A stretch of 64,000 nt of DNA from Smallanthus sonchifolius. Taxonomy: Eukaryota; Streptophyta; Magnoliopsida; Asterales; Asteraceae. Positions 31,740-43,952 of this stretch are shown here, one piece after another. The notes under the pieces were generated by a model, which did not search any database, had not been told where the DNA came from, and saw nothing but the letters and a program-made list of their open reading frames with translations. Both the position numbers and the translations under genes were made by a program. The stretch covers positions 23,539,501-23,603,500 of the forward strand of contig CM042035.1 of NCBI GenBank assembly GCA_023525975.1, written 5' to 3'. Position 1 is the first letter of the stretch; each line of letters starts with the position of its first letter.

Positions 31740-31859
31740 GGGGTTGCAACACGAGGACTTCCCAGGGGGTCACCCATCCTAGTACTACTCTCGCCCAAGC
31801 ACGCTTAACTGCGGAGTTCTGATGGGATCCGGTGCTTTAGTGCTGGTATGATGGCAACC
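31740..31859 (-). rRNA. 5S rRNA: 5S rRNA gene, unit 63 (class E, G7C)
   Basis: First class E unit: TTTTGTGT before the A-tract, six-T terminator, C-like 5' flank and GAGGCG. The gene has private G7C near the end of helix I. ATTAACGG replaces ATCAACGG in its spacer. Span 31572-32082. Confidence 0.94.
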
Positions 31860-32246
31860 GAAATAACTCTTCCATTCTATTACTTTATCCCCTTCCACAC
31901 ATGACTCATTTTTACTTGCATTCTCCTCTTGCGCGCGCGTTCCGCCTTACGTCAACACGTGCGTCACCCGCCGGCGAGCGTTTAGTTCTTATACTTCCTT
32001 GTACAAAACATATTCCCACGCTCACCCGAGGCGTAAGAATAATTGACTAGTATATGAAGACACACGTGTTCCACTCGACGTCTAACCGTGTGTCTCCCGC
32101 GATCGGGCGTTCCCCGACACGGACCCGCGCGCCCGAGTCTTTACGTACGTTAACCGTTTTTTGACAAAAACTCGTTACGCCCACGTCCGCTTGCATAATA
32201 ATCAACGGATGACGTTGTTTAGAGTAAAAAAAAATAAATTAAAAAA

Positions 32247-32366
32247 GGGGTTGCAACACAAGGACTTCCCAGGGGGTCACCCATCCTAGTACTACTCTCG
32301 CCCAAGCACGTTTAACTGCGGAGTTCTGATGGGATCCTGTGCATTAGTGCTGGTATGATCGCAACC
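32247..32366 (-). rRNA. 5S rRNA: 5S rRNA gene, unit 64 (class D, G56A)
   Basis: A24T, C29A, C107T plus G56A inside Box A (GTTAAACG for GTTAAGCG). Shared with units 69, 77 and 121. Span 32083-32589. Confidence 0.93.
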
Positions 32367-32757
32367 GAAATAACTCTTTCAGTCTATTACTTTATCCCCT
32401 TCCACACATGACTCATTTTTACTTGCATTCTCCTCTTGCGCGCGCGTTCCGCCTTACGTCAACACGTGCGTCACCCGTCAGCGAGCGTTTAGTTCTTATA
32501 CTTCCTTGTACAAAACATATTCCCACGCTCACCCGGGGCGTAAGAATAATTGACTAGAATATGAAGACACACGTGTTCCACTCGACGTCTAAACGTGTGT
32601 CTCCCGAGATCGGGCGTTCCCCGACACGGACCCGCGCGCCCGAGTCTTTACGTACGTTGACCGTTTTTTGACAAAAAACTTGTTACGCCCACGCCCGTTT
32701 GCAAAATAATCAACGGGTGACGTTGTTTTGAGTAAAAAAAAATAATTACTTAAAAAA

Positions 32758-32877
32758 GGGGTTGCAACACGAGGACTTCCCAGGGGGTCACCCATCCTAG
32801 TACTACTCTCGCCCAAGCACGCTTAACTGCGGAGTTCTGATGGGATCCGGTGCTTTAGTGCTGGTATGATCGCAACC
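32758..32877 (-). rRNA. 5S rRNA: 5S rRNA gene, unit 65 (class A)
   Basis: Consensus gene. CCCGTTTGC spacer variant. Span 32590-33100. Confidence 0.97.
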
Positions 32878-33262
32878 GAAGTAACTCTTTCAGTCTATTA
32901 CTTTATCCCCTTCCACACATGACTCATTTTTACTTGCATTCTCCTCTTGCGCGCGCGTTCCGCCTTACGTCAACACGTGCGTCACCCGCCGGCGAGCGTT
33001 TAGTTCTTATACTTCCTTGTACAAAACATATTCCCACGCTCACCCGGGGCGTAAGAATAATTAACTAGAATATGAAGACACACGTGTTCCACTCGACGTC
33101 TAAACGTGTGTCTCCCGAGATCGGGCGTTCCCCGACACGGACCCGCGCGCCCGAGTCTTTACGTACGTTGACCGTTTTTTGACAAAAAACTTCCCACGCC
33201 CGCTTGCAAAATAATCAACGGGTGACGTTGTTTTGAGTAAAAAAAAATAATTACTTAAAAAA

Positions 33263-33382
33263 GGGGTTGCAACACGAGGACTTCCCAGGGGGTCACCCAT
33301 CCTAGTACTACTCTCGCCCAAGCACGCTTAACTGCGGAGTTCTGATGGGATCCGGTGCTTTAGTGCTGGTATGATCGCAACC
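33263..33382 (-). rRNA. 5S rRNA: 5S rRNA gene, unit 66 (class A, 6-bp spacer deletion)
   Basis: Consensus gene in a 505-bp unit. Span 33101-33605. Confidence 0.97.
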
Positions 33383-33771
33383 GAAGTAACTCTTTCAGTC
33401 TATTACTTTATCCCCTTCCACACATGACTCATTTTTACTTGCATTCTCCTCTTGCGCGCGCGTTCCGCCTTACGTCAACACGTGCGTCACCCGCCGGCGA
33501 GCGTTTAGTTCTTATACTTCCTTGTACAAAACATATTCCCACGCTCACCCGGGGCGTAAGAATAATTGACTAGTATATGAAGACACACGTGTTCCACTCG
33601 ACGTCTAAACGTGTGTCTCCCGCGATCGGGCGTTCCCCGACACGGACCCGCGCGCCCGAGTCTTTACGTACGTTGACCGTTTTTGACAAAAACTTGTTAC
33701 GCCCACGCCCGCTTGCAAAATAATCAACGGGTGACGTTGTTTTGAGTAAAAAAAAATAATTACTTAAAAAA

Positions 33772-33891
33772 GGGGTTGCAACACGAGGACTTCCCAGGGG
33801 GTCACCAATCCTAGTACTACTCTCGCCCAAGCACGCTTAACTGCGGAGTTCTGATGGGATCCGGTGCTTTAGTGCTGGTATGATCGCAACC
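33772..33891 (-). rRNA. 5S rRNA: 5S rRNA gene, unit 67 (class B)
   Basis: G85T, ATTCTCACG marker, second B-E-D-A cassette. Span 33606-34114. Confidence 0.95.
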
Positions 33892-34282
33892 GAAATAACT
33901 CTTTCATTCTATTACTTTATCCCCTTCCACACATGACTCATTTTTACTTGCATTCTCCTCTTGCGCGCGCGTTCCGCCTTACGTCAACACGTGCGTCATC
34001 CGCCGGCGAGCGTTTAGTTCTTATACTTCCTTGTACAAAACATATTCTCACGCTCACCCGGGGCGTAAGAATAATTGACTAGTATATGAAGACACACGTG
34101 TTCCACTCGACGTCTAAACGTGTGTCTCCCGCGATCGGGCGTTCCCCGACACGGACCCGCGCGCCCGAGTCTTTACGTACGTTGACCGTTTTTTGACAAA
34201 AAACTTGTTACGCCCACGCCCGCTTGCAAAATAATCAACGGGTGACGTTGTTTTGTGTAAAAAAAAATAATTACTTAAAAAA

Positions 34283-34402
34283 GGGGTTGCAACACGAGGA
34301 CTTCCCAGGGGGTCACCCATCCTAGTACTACTCTCGCCCAAGCACGCTTAACTGCGGAGTTCTGATGGGATCCGGTGCTTTAGTGCTGGTATGATCGCAA
34401 CC
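34283..34402 (-). rRNA. 5S rRNA: 5S rRNA gene, unit 68 (class E exemplar)
   Basis: Consensus gene. Class E resembles C on the 5' side of the gene but has a six-T terminator, nine A and TTTTGTGT downstream. Period 511 bp. Seen only right of 31.5 kb, always followed by D. Span 34115-34625. Confidence 0.97.
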
Positions 34403-34789
34403 GAAATAACTCTTCCATTCTATTACTTTATCCCCTTCCACACATGACTCATTTTTACTTGCATTCTCCTCTTGCGCGCGCGTTCCGCCTTACGTCAACA
34501 CGTGCGTCACCCGCCGGCGAGCGTTTAGTTCTTATACTTCCTTGTACAAAACATATTCCCACGCTCACCCGAGGCGTAAGAATAATTGACTAGTATATGA
34601 AGACACACGTGTTCCACTCGACGTCTAACCGTGTGTCTCCCGCGATCGGGCGTTCCCCGACACGGACCCGCGCGCCCGAGTCTTTACGTACGTTAACCGT
34701 TTTTTGACAAAAACTCGTTACGCCCACGTCCGCTTGCATAATAATCAACGGATGACGTTGTTTAGAGTAAAAAAAAATAAATTAAAAAA

Positions 34790-34909
34790 GGGGTTGCAAC
34801 ACAAGGACTTCCCAGGGGGTCACCCATCCTAGTACTACTCTCGCCCAAGCACGTTTAACTGCGGAGTTCTGATGGGATCCTGTGCATTAGTGCTGGTATG
34901 ATCGCAACC
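34790..34909 (-). rRNA. 5S rRNA: 5S rRNA gene, unit 69 (class D, G56A)
   Basis: A24T, C29A, G56A, C107T. Span 34626-35132. Confidence 0.93.
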
Positions 34910-35300
34910 GAAATAACTCTTTCAGTCTATTACTTTATCCCCTTCCACACATGACTCATTTTTACTTGCATTCTCCTCTTGCGCGCGCGTTCCGCCTTAC
35001 GTCAACACGTGCGTCACCCGTCAGCGAGCGTTTAGTTCTTATACTTCCTTGTACAAAACATATTCCCACGCTCACCCGGGGCGTAAGAATAATTGACTAG
35101 AATATGAAGACACACGTGTTCCACTCGACGTCTAAACGTGTGTCTCCCGAGATCGGGCGTTCCCCGACACGGACCCGCGCGCCCGAGTCTTTACGTACGT
35201 TGACCGTTTTTTGACAAAAAACTTGTTACGCCCACGCCCGCTTGCAAAATAATCAACGGGTGACGTTGTTTTGAGTAAAAAAAAATAATTACTTAAAAAA

Positions 35301-35420
35301 GGGGTTGCAACACGAGGACTTCCCAGGGGGTCACCCATCCTAGTACTATTCTCGCCCAAGCACGCTTAACTGCGGAGTTCTGATGGGATCCGGTGCTTTA
35401 GTGCTGGTATGATCGCAACC
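35301..35420 (-). rRNA. 5S rRNA: 5S rRNA gene, unit 70 (class A)
   Basis: Private G72A in the intermediate element (CGAGAATAG). Span 35133-35643. Confidence 0.95.
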
Positions 35421-35806
35421 GAAGTAACTCTTTCAGTCTATTACTTTATCCCCTTCCACACATGACTCATTTTTACTTGCATTCTCCTCTTGCGCGCGCG
35501 TTCCGCCTTACGTCAACACGTGCGTCACCCGCCGGCGAGCGTTTAGTTCTTATACTTCCTTGTACAAAACATATTCCCACGCTCACCCGGGGCGTAAGAA
35601 TAATTAACTAGAATATGAAGACACACGTGTTCCACTCGACGTCTAAACGTGTGTCTCCCGAGATCGGGCGTTCCCCGACACGGACCCGCGCGCCCGAGTC
35701 TTTACGTACGTTGACCGTTTTTTGACAAAAAACTTCCCACGCCCGCTTGCAAAATAATCAACGGGTGACGTTGTTTTGAGTAAAAAAAAAATAATTACTT
35801 AAAAAA

Positions 35807-35926
35807 GGGGTTGCAACACGAGGACTTCCCAGGGGGTCACCCATCCTAGTACTACTCTCGCCCAAGCACGCTTAACTGCGGAGTTCTGATGGGATCCGGT
35901 GCTTTAGTGCTGGTATGATCGCAACC
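35807..35926 (-). rRNA. 5S rRNA: 5S rRNA gene, unit 71 (class A, 6-bp deletion, ten A)
   Basis: Consensus gene. 506-bp unit with a ten-A distal tract, same combination as unit 79. Span 35644-36149. Confidence 0.97.
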
Positions 35927-36315
35927 GAAGTAACTCTTTCAGTCTATTACTTTATCCCCTTCCACACATGACTCATTTTTACTTGCATTCTCCTCTTGCG
36001 CGCGCGTTCCGCCTTACGTCAACACGTGCGTCACCCGCCGGCGAGCGTTTAGTTCTTATACTTCCTTGTACAAAACATATTCCCACGCTCACCCGGGGCG
36101 TAAGAATAATTGACTAGTATATGAAGACACACGTGTTCCACTCGACGTCTAAACGTGTGTCTCCCGCGATCGGGCGTTCCCCGACACGGACCCGCGCGCC
36201 CGAGTCTTTACGTACGTTGACCGTTTTTGACAAAAACTTGTTACGCCCACGCCCGCTTGCAAAATAATCAACGGGTGACGTTGTTTTGAGTAAAAAAAAA
36301 TAATTACTTAAAAAA

Positions 36316-36435
36316 GGGGTTGCAACACGAGGACTTCCCAGGGGGTCACCAATCCTAGTACAACTCTCGCCCAAGCACGCTTAACTGCGGAGTTCTGATG
36401 GGATCCGGTGCTTTAGTGCTGGTATGATCGCAACC
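36316..36435 (-). rRNA. 5S rRNA: 5S rRNA gene, unit 72 (class B, A74T)
   Basis: A74T and G85T. Span 36150-36658. Confidence 0.94.
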
Positions 36436-36820
36436 GAAATAACTCTTTCATTCTATTACTTTATCCCCTTCCACACATGACTCATTTTTACTTGCATTCT
36501 CCTCTTGCGCGCGCGTTCCGCCTTACGTCAACACGTGCGTCATCCGCCGGCGAGCGTTTAGTTCTTATACTTCCTTGTACAAAACATATTCCCACGCTCA
36601 CCCGGGGCGTAAGAATAATTGACTAGTATATGAAGACACACGTGTTCCACTCGACGTCTAAACGTGTGTCTCCCGCGATCGGGCGTTCCCCGACACGGAC
36701 CCGCGCGCCCGAGTCTTTACGTACGTTGACCGTTTTTTGACAAAAAACTTCCCACGCCCGCTTGCAAAATAATCAACGGGTGACGTTGTTTTGAGTAAAA
36801 AAAAATAATTACTTAAAAAA

Positions 36821-36940
36821 GGGGTTGCAACACGAGGACTTCCCAGGGGGTCACCCATCCTAGTACTACTCTCGCCCAAGCACGCTTAACTGCGGAGTTC
36901 TGATGGGATCCGGTGCTTTAGTGCTGGTATGATCGCAACC
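36821..36940 (-). rRNA. 5S rRNA: 5S rRNA gene, unit 73 (class A, 6-bp deletion)
   Basis: Consensus gene. The unit start has CCCGCG instead of the class A CCCGAG. Span 36659-37163. Confidence 0.97.
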
Positions 36941-37329
36941 GAAGTAACTCTTTCAGTCTATTACTTTATCCCCTTCCACACATGACTCATTTTTACTTGC
37001 ATTCTCCTCTTGCGCGCGCGTTCCGCCTTACGTCAACACGTGCGTCACCCGCCGGCGAGCGTTTAGTTCTTATACTTCCTTGTACAAAACATATTCCCAC
37101 GCTCACCCGGGGCGTAAGAATAATTTACTAGTATATGAAGACACACGTGTTCCACTCGACGTCTAAACGTGTGTCTCCCGCGATCGGGAGTTCCCCGACA
37201 CGGACCCGCGCGCCCGAGTCTTTACGTACGTTGACCGTTTTTGACAAAAACTTGTTACGCCCACGCCCGCTTGCAAAATAATCAACGGGTGACGTTGTTT
37301 TGAGTAAAAAAAAATAATTACTTAAAAAA

Positions 37330-37449
37330 GGGGTTGCAACACGAGGACTTCCCAGGGGGTCACCAATCCTAGTACTACTCTCGCCCAAGCACGCTTAACT
37401 GCGGAGTTCTGATGGGATCCGGTGCTTTAGTGCTGGTATGATCGCAACC
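37330..37449 (-). rRNA. 5S rRNA: 5S rRNA gene, unit 74 (B/A chimera)
   Basis: G85T gene on a class B downstream spacer but with a class A 5' flank (GTTACTTC) and GTCACCC. The switch lies between RNA position 85 and -3, inside or at the edge of the gene. GGGAGTTCC and ATTTACTAG are spacer variants. Span 37164-37672. Confidence 0.95.
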
Positions 37450-37838
37450 GAAGTAACTCTTTCAGTCTATTACTTTATCCCCTTCCACACATGACTCATT
37501 TTTACTTGCATTCTCCTCTTGCGCGCGCGTTCCGCCTTACGTCAACACGTGCGTCACCCGCCGGCGAGCGTTTAGTTCTTATACTTCCTTGTACAAAACA
37601 TATTCCCACGCTCACCCGGGGCGTAAGAATAATTTACTAGTATATGAAGACACACGTGTTCCACTCGACGTCTAAACGTGTGTCTCCCGCGATCGGGCGT
37701 TCCCCGACACGGACCCGCGCGCCCGAGTCTTTACGTACGTTGACCGTTTTTGACAAAAACTTGTTACGCCCACGCCCGCTTGCAAAATAATCAACGGGTG
37801 ACGTTGTTTTGAGTAAAAAAAAATAATTACTTAAAAAA

Positions 37839-37958
37839 GGGGTTGCAACACGAGGACTTCCCAGGGGGTCACCAATCCTAGTACTACTCTCGCCCAAGCA
37901 CGCTTAACTGCGGAGTTCTGATGGGATCCGGTGCTTTAGTGCTGGTATGATCGCAACC
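37839..37958 (-). rRNA. 5S rRNA: 5S rRNA gene, unit 75 (class B)
   Basis: G85T, ATTCTCACG marker, third B-E-D-A cassette. Span 37673-38181. Confidence 0.95.
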
Positions 37959-38349
37959 GAAATAACTCTTTCATTCTATTACTTTATCCCCTTCCACACA
38001 TGACTCATTTTTACTTGCATTCTCCTCTTGCGCGCGCGTTCCGCCTTACGTCAACACGTGCGTCATCCGCCGGCGAGCGTTTAGTTCTTATACTTCCTTG
38101 TACAAAACATATTCTCACGCTCACCCGGGGCGTAAGAATAATTGACTAGTATATGAAGACACACGTGTTCCACTCGACGTCTAAACGTGTGTCTCCCGCG
38201 ATCGGGCGTTCCCCGACACGGACCCGCGCGCCCGAGTCTTTACGTACGTTGACCGTTTTTTGACAAAAAACTTGTTACGCCCACGCCCGCTTGCAAAATA
38301 ATCAACGGGTGACGTTGTTTTGTGTAAAAAAAAATAATTACTTAAAAAA

Positions 38350-38469
38350 GGGGTTGCAACACGAGGACTTCCCAGGGGGTCACCCATCCTAGTACTACTC
38401 TCGCCCAAGCACGCTTAACTGCGGAGTTCTGATGGGATCCGGTGCTTTAGTGCTGGTATGATCGCAACC
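38350..38469 (-). rRNA. 5S rRNA: 5S rRNA gene, unit 76 (class E)
   Basis: Consensus gene. Span 38182-38692. Confidence 0.97.
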
Positions 38470-38856
38470 GAAATAACTCTTCCATTCTATTACTTTATCC
38501 CCTTCCACACATGACTCATTTTTACTTGCATTCTCCTCTTGCGCGCGCGTTCCGCCTTACGTCAACACGTGCGTCACCCGCCGGCGAGCGTTTAGTTCTT
38601 ATACTTCCTTGTACAAAACATATTCCCACGCTCACCCGAGGCGTAAGAATAATTGACTAGTATATGAAGACACACGTGTTCCACTCGACGTCTAACCGTG
38701 TGTCTCCCGCGATCGGGCGTTCCCCGACACGGACCCGCGCGCCCGAGTCTTTACGTACGTTAACCGTTTTTTGACAAAAACTCGTTACGCCCACGTCCGC
38801 TTGCATAATAATCAACGGATGACGTTGTTTAGAGTAAAAAAAAATAAATTAAAAAA

Positions 38857-38976
38857 GGGGTTGCAACACAAGGACTTCCCAGGGGGTCACCCATCCTAGT
38901 ACTACTCTCGCCCAAGCACGTTTAACTGCGGAGTTCTGATGGGATCCTGTGCATTAGTGCTGGTATGATCGCAACC
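38857..38976 (-). rRNA. 5S rRNA: 5S rRNA gene, unit 77 (class D, G56A)
   Basis: A24T, C29A, G56A, C107T. Span 38693-39199. Confidence 0.93.
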
Positions 38977-39367
38977 GAAATAACTCTTTCAGTCTATTAC
39001 TTTATCCCCTTCCACACATGACTCATTTTTACTTGCATTCTCCTCTTGCGCGCGCGTTCCGCCTTACGTCAACACGTGCGTCACCCGTCAGCGAGCGTTT
39101 AGTTCTTATACTTCCTTGTACAAAACATATTCCCACGCTCACCCGGGGCGTAAGAATAATTGACTAGAATATGAAGACACACGTGTTCCACTCGACGTCT
39201 AAACGTGTGTCTCCCGAGATCGGGCGTTCCCCGACACGGACCCGCGCGCCCGAGTCTTTACGTACGTTGACCGTTTTTTGACAAAAAACTTGTTACGCCC
39301 ACGCCCGCTTGCAAAATAATCAACGGGTGACGTTGTTTTGAGTAAAAAAAAATAATTACTTAAAAAA

Positions 39368-39487
39368 GGGGTTGCAACACGAGGACTTCCCAGGGGGTCA
39401 CCCATCCTAGTACTACTCTCGCCCAAGCACGCTTAACTGCGGAGTTCTGATGGGATCCGGTGCTTTAGTGCTGGTATGATCGCAACC
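39368..39487 (-). rRNA. 5S rRNA: 5S rRNA gene, unit 78 (class A)
   Basis: Consensus gene. ATTAACTAG far spacer. Span 39200-39710. Confidence 0.97.
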
Positions 39488-39873
39488 GAAGTAACTCTTT
39501 CAGTCTATTACTTTATCCCCTTCCACACATGACTCATTTTTACTTGCATTCTCCTCTTGCGCGCGCGTTCCGCCTTACGTCAACACGTGCGTCACCCGCC
39601 GGCGAGCGTTTAGTTCTTATACTTCCTTGTACAAAACATATTCCCACGCTCACCCGGGGCGTAAGAATAATTAACTAGAATATGAAGACACACGTGTTCC
39701 ACTCGACGTCTAAACGTGTGTCTCCCGAGATCGGGCGTTCCCCGACACGGACCCGCGCGCCCGAGTCTTTACGTACGTTGACCGTTTTTTGACAAAAAAC
39801 TTCCCACGCCCGCTTGCAAAATAATCAACGGGTGACGTTGTTTTGAGTAAAAAAAAAATAATTACTTAAAAAA

Positions 39874-39993
39874 GGGGTTGCAACACGAGGACTTCCCAGG
39901 GGGTCACCCATCCTAGTACTACTCTCGCCTAAGCACGCTTAACTGCGGAGTTCTGATGGGATCCGGTGCTTTAGTGCTGGTATGATCGCAACC
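39874..39993 (-). rRNA. 5S rRNA: 5S rRNA gene, unit 79 (class A, 6-bp deletion, ten A)
   Basis: Private G64A at the last base of Box A (CTTAGGCG). Span 39711-40216. Confidence 0.95.
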
Positions 39994-40384
39994 GAAGTAA
40001 CTCTTTCAGTCTATTACTTTATCCCCTTCCACACATGACTCATTTTTACTTGCATTCTCCTCTTGCGCGCGCGTTCCGCCTTACGTCAACACGTGCGTCA
40101 CCCGTCAGCGAGCGTTTAGTTCTTATACTTCCTTGTACAAAACATATTCCCACGCTCACCCGGGGCGTAAGAATAATTGACTAGAATATGAAGACACACG
40201 TGTTTCACTCGACGTCTAAACGTGTGTCTCTCGAGATCGGGCGTTCCCCGACACGGACCCGCGCGCTCGAGTCTTTACGTACGTTGACCGTTTTTTGACA
40301 AAAAACTTGTTACGCCCACGCCCGCTTGCAAAATAATCAACGGGTGACGTTGTTTTGAGTAAAAAAAAATAATTACTTAAAAAA

Positions 40385-40504
40385 GGGGTTGCAACACGAG
40401 GACTTCCCAGGGGGTCACCCATCCTAGTACTACTCTCGCCCAAGCACGCTTAACTGCGGAGTTCTGATGGGATCCGGTGCTTTAGTGCTGGTATGATCGC
40501 AACC
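40385..40504 (-). rRNA. 5S rRNA: 5S rRNA gene, unit 80 (class A, GCGCTCGAG marker)
   Basis: Consensus gene. GTGTTTCAC and GCGCTCGAG spacer variants shared with unit 84. Private TCTCTCGAG. Span 40217-40727. Confidence 0.97.
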
Positions 40505-40893
40505 GAAGTAACTCTTTCAGTCTATTACTTTATCCCCTTCCACACATGACTCATTTTTACTTGCATTCTCCTCTTGCGCGCGCGTTCCGCCTTACGTCAA
40601 CACGTGCGTCACCCGCCGGCGAGCGTTTAGTTCTTATACTTCCTTGTACAAAACATATTCCCACGCTCACCCGGGGCGTAAGAATAATTGACTAGTATAT
40701 GAAGACACACGTGTTCCACTCGACGTCTAAACGTGTGTCTCCCGCGATCGGGCGTTCCCCGACACGGACCCGCGCGCCCGAGTCTTTACGTACGTTGACC
40801 GTTTTTGACAAAAACTTGTTACGCCCACGCCCGCTTGCAAAATAATCAACGGGTGACGTTGTTTTGAGTAAAAAAAAATAATTACTTAAAAAA

Positions 40894-41013
40894 GGGGTTG
40901 CAACACGAGGACTTCCCAGGGGGTCACCAATCCTAGTACAACTCTCGCCCAAGCACGCTTAACTGCGGAGTTCTGATGGGATCCGGTGCTTTAGTGCTGG
41001 TATGATCGCAACC
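40894..41013 (-). rRNA. 5S rRNA: 5S rRNA gene, unit 81 (class B, A74T)
   Basis: A74T and G85T, followed by C and D as in units 87-89, 99-101 and 124-126. Span 40728-41236. Confidence 0.94.
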
Positions 41014-41403
41014 GAAATAACTCTTTCATTCTATTACTTTATCCCCTTCCACACATGACTCATTTTTACTTGCATTCTCCTCTTGCGCGCGCGTTCCGCC
41101 TTACGTCAACACGTGCGTCATCCGCCGGCGAGCGTTTAGTTCTTATACTTCCTTGTACAAAACATATTCCCACGCTCACCCGGGGCGTAAGAATAATTGA
41201 CTAGTATATGAAGACACACGTGTTCCACTCGACGTCTAAACGTGTGTCTCCCGCGATCGGGCGTTCCCCGACACGGACCCGCGCGCCCGAGTCTTTACGT
41301 ACGTTGACCGTTTTTTGACAAAAAACTTGTTACGCCCACGCCCGCTTGCAAAATAATCAACGGGTGACGTTGTTTTGGGTAAAAAAAAATAATTACTTAA
41401 AAA

Positions 41404-41523
41404 GGGGTTGCAACACGAGGACTTCCCAGGGGGTCACCCATCCTAGTACTACTCTCGCCCAAGCACGCTTAACTGCGGAGTTCTGATGGGATCCGGTGCT
41501 TTAGTGCTGGTATGATCGCAACC
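41404..41523 (-). rRNA. 5S rRNA: 5S rRNA gene, unit 82 (class C)
   Basis: Consensus gene, five-T terminator. GCATTTTCC far-spacer variant. Span 41237-41746. Confidence 0.97.
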
Positions 41524-41910
41524 GAAATAACTCTTCCATTCTATTACTTTATCCCCTTCCACACATGACTCATTTTTACTTGCATTTTCCTCTTGCGCGC
41601 GCGTTCCGCCTTACGTCAACACGTGCGTCACCCGCCGGCGAGCGTTTAGTTCTTATACTTCCTTGTACAAAACATATTCCCACGCTCACCCGAGGCGTAA
41701 GAATAATTGACTAGTATATGAAGACACACGTGTTCCACTCGACGTCTAACCGTGTGTCTCCCGCGATCGGGCGTTCCCCGACACGGACCCGCGCGCCCGA
41801 GTCTTTACGTACGTTAACCGTTTTTTGACAAAAACTCGTTACGCCCACGTCCGCTTGCATAATAATCAACGGATGACGTTGTTTAGAGTAAAAAAAAATA
41901 AATTAAAAAA

Positions 41911-42030
41911 GGGGTTGCAACACAAGGACTTCCCAGGGGGTCACCCATCCTAGTACTACTCTCGCCCAAGCACGCTTAACTGCGGAGTTCTGATGGGATC
42001 CTGTGCATTAGTGCTGGTATGATCGCAACC
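41911..42030 (-). rRNA. 5S rRNA: 5S rRNA gene, unit 83 (class D)
   Basis: A24T, C29A, C107T. Span 41747-42253. Confidence 0.93.
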
Positions 42031-42421
42031 GAAATAACTCTTTCAGTCTATTACTTTATCCCCTTCCACACATGACTCATTTTTACTTGCATTCTCCTCT
42101 TGCGCGCGCGTTCCGCCTTACGTCAACACGTGCGTCACCCGTCAGCGAGCGTTTAGTTCTTATACTTCCTTGTACAAAACATATTCCCACGCTCACCCGG
42201 GGCGTAAGAATAATTGACTAGAATATGAAGACACACGTGTTTCACTCGACGTCTAAACGTGTGTCTCCCGAGATCGGGCGTTCCCCGACACGGACCCGCG
42301 CGCTCGAGTCTTTACGTACGTTGACCGTTTTTTGACAAAAAACTTGTTACGCCCACGCCCGCTTGCAAAATAATCAACGGGTGACGTTGTTTTGAGTAAA
42401 AAAAAATAATTACTTAAAAAA

Positions 42422-42541
42422 GGGGTTGCAACACGAGGACTTCCCAGGGGGTCACCCATCCTAGTACTACTCTCGCCCAAGCACGCTTAACTGCGGAGTT
42501 CTGATGGGATCCGGTGCTTTAGTGCTGGTATGATCGCAACC
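42422..42541 (-). rRNA. 5S rRNA: 5S rRNA gene, unit 84 (class A, GCGCTCGAG marker)
   Basis: Consensus gene. Shares its markers with unit 80, four units to the left. Span 42254-42764. Confidence 0.97.
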
Positions 42542-42932
42542 GAAGTAACTCTTTCAGTCTATTACTTTATCCCCTTCCACACATGACTCATTTTTACTTG
42601 CATTCTCCTCTTGCGCGCGCGTTCCGCCTTACGTCAACACGTGCGTCACCCGCCGGCGAGCGTTTAGTTCTTATACTTCCTTGTACAAAACATATTCCCA
42701 CGCTCACCCGGGGCGTAAGAATAATTAACTAGAATATGAAGACACACGTGTTCCACTCGACGTCTAAACGTGTGTCTCCCGAGATCGGGCGTTCCCCGAC
42801 ACGGACCCGCGCGCCCGAGTCTTTACGTACGTTGACCGTTTTTTGACAAAAAACTTGTTACGCCCACGCCCGCTTGCAAAATAATCAACGGGTGACGTTG
42901 TTTTGAGTAAAAAAAAATAATTACTTAAAAAA

Positions 42933-43052
42933 GGGGTTGCAACACGAGGACTTCCCAGGGGGTCACCCATCCTAGTACTACTCTCGCCCAAGCACGCTTA
43001 ACTGCGGAGTTCTGATGGGATCCGGTGCTTTAGTGCTGGTATGATCGCAACC
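42933..43052 (-). rRNA. 5S rRNA: 5S rRNA gene, unit 85 (class A)
   Basis: Consensus gene. First unit of the ten-unit block that recurs 6118 bp to the right. Span 42765-43275. Confidence 0.97.
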
Positions 43053-43443
43053 GAAGTAACTCTTTCAGTCTATTACTTTATCCCCTTCCACACATGACTC
43101 ATTTTTACTTGCATTCTCCTCTTGCGCGCGCGTTCCGCCTTACGTCAACACGTGCGTCACCCGCCGGCGAGCGTTTAGTTCTTATACTTCCTTGTACAAA
43201 ACATATTCCCACGCTCACCCGGGGCGTAAGAATAATTAACTAGAATATGAAGACACACGTGTTCCACTCGACGTCTAAACGTGTGTCTCCCGAGATCGGG
43301 CGTTCCCCGACACGGACCCGCGCGCCCGAGTCTTTACGTACGTTGACCGTTTTTTGACAAAAAACTTGTTACGCCCACGCCCGCTTGCAAAATAATCAAC
43401 GGGTGACGTTGTTTTGAGTAAAAAAAAATAATTACTTAAAAAA

Positions 43444-43563
43444 GGGGTTGCAACACGAGGACTTCCCAGGGGGTCACCCATCCTAGTACTACTCTCGCCC
43501 AAGCACGCTTAACTGCGGAGTTCTGATGGGATCCGGTGCTTTAGTGCTGGTATGATCGCAACC
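43444..43563 (-). rRNA. 5S rRNA: 5S rRNA gene, unit 86 (class A)
   Basis: Consensus gene. Span 43276-43786. Confidence 0.97.
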
Positions 43564-43952
43564 GAAGTAACTCTTTCAGTCTATTACTTTATCCCCTTCC
43601 ACACATGACTCATTTTTACTTGCATTCTCCTCTTGCGCGCGCGTTCCGCCTTACGTCAACACGTGCGTCACCCGCCGGCGAGCGTTTAGTTCTTATACTT
43701 CCTTGTACAAAACATATTCCCACGCTCACCCGGGGCGTAAGAATAATTGACTAGTATATGAAGACACACGTGTTCCACTCGACGTCTAAACGTGTGTCTC
43801 CCGCGATCGGGCGTTCCCCGACACGGACCCGCGCGCCCGAGTCTTTACGTACGTTGACCGTTTTTGACAAAAACTTGTTACGCCCACGCCCGCTTGCAAA
43901 ATAATCAACGGGTGACGTTGTTTTGAGTAAAAAAAAATAATTACTTAAAAAA

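Larger units (their letters stand above)
31063..39710. repeat. B-E-D-A cassettes of 2038 bp (units 62-65, 67-70, 75-78)
   Basis: Cassettes at 31063-33100, 33606-35643 and 37673-39710, plus a fourth at 60098-62135. All are 2038 bp and share ATTCTCACG in B, TTTTGTGT in E and G56A in D. Intervening units are 6-bp-deletion class A and A74T class B copies. Confidence 0.88.
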
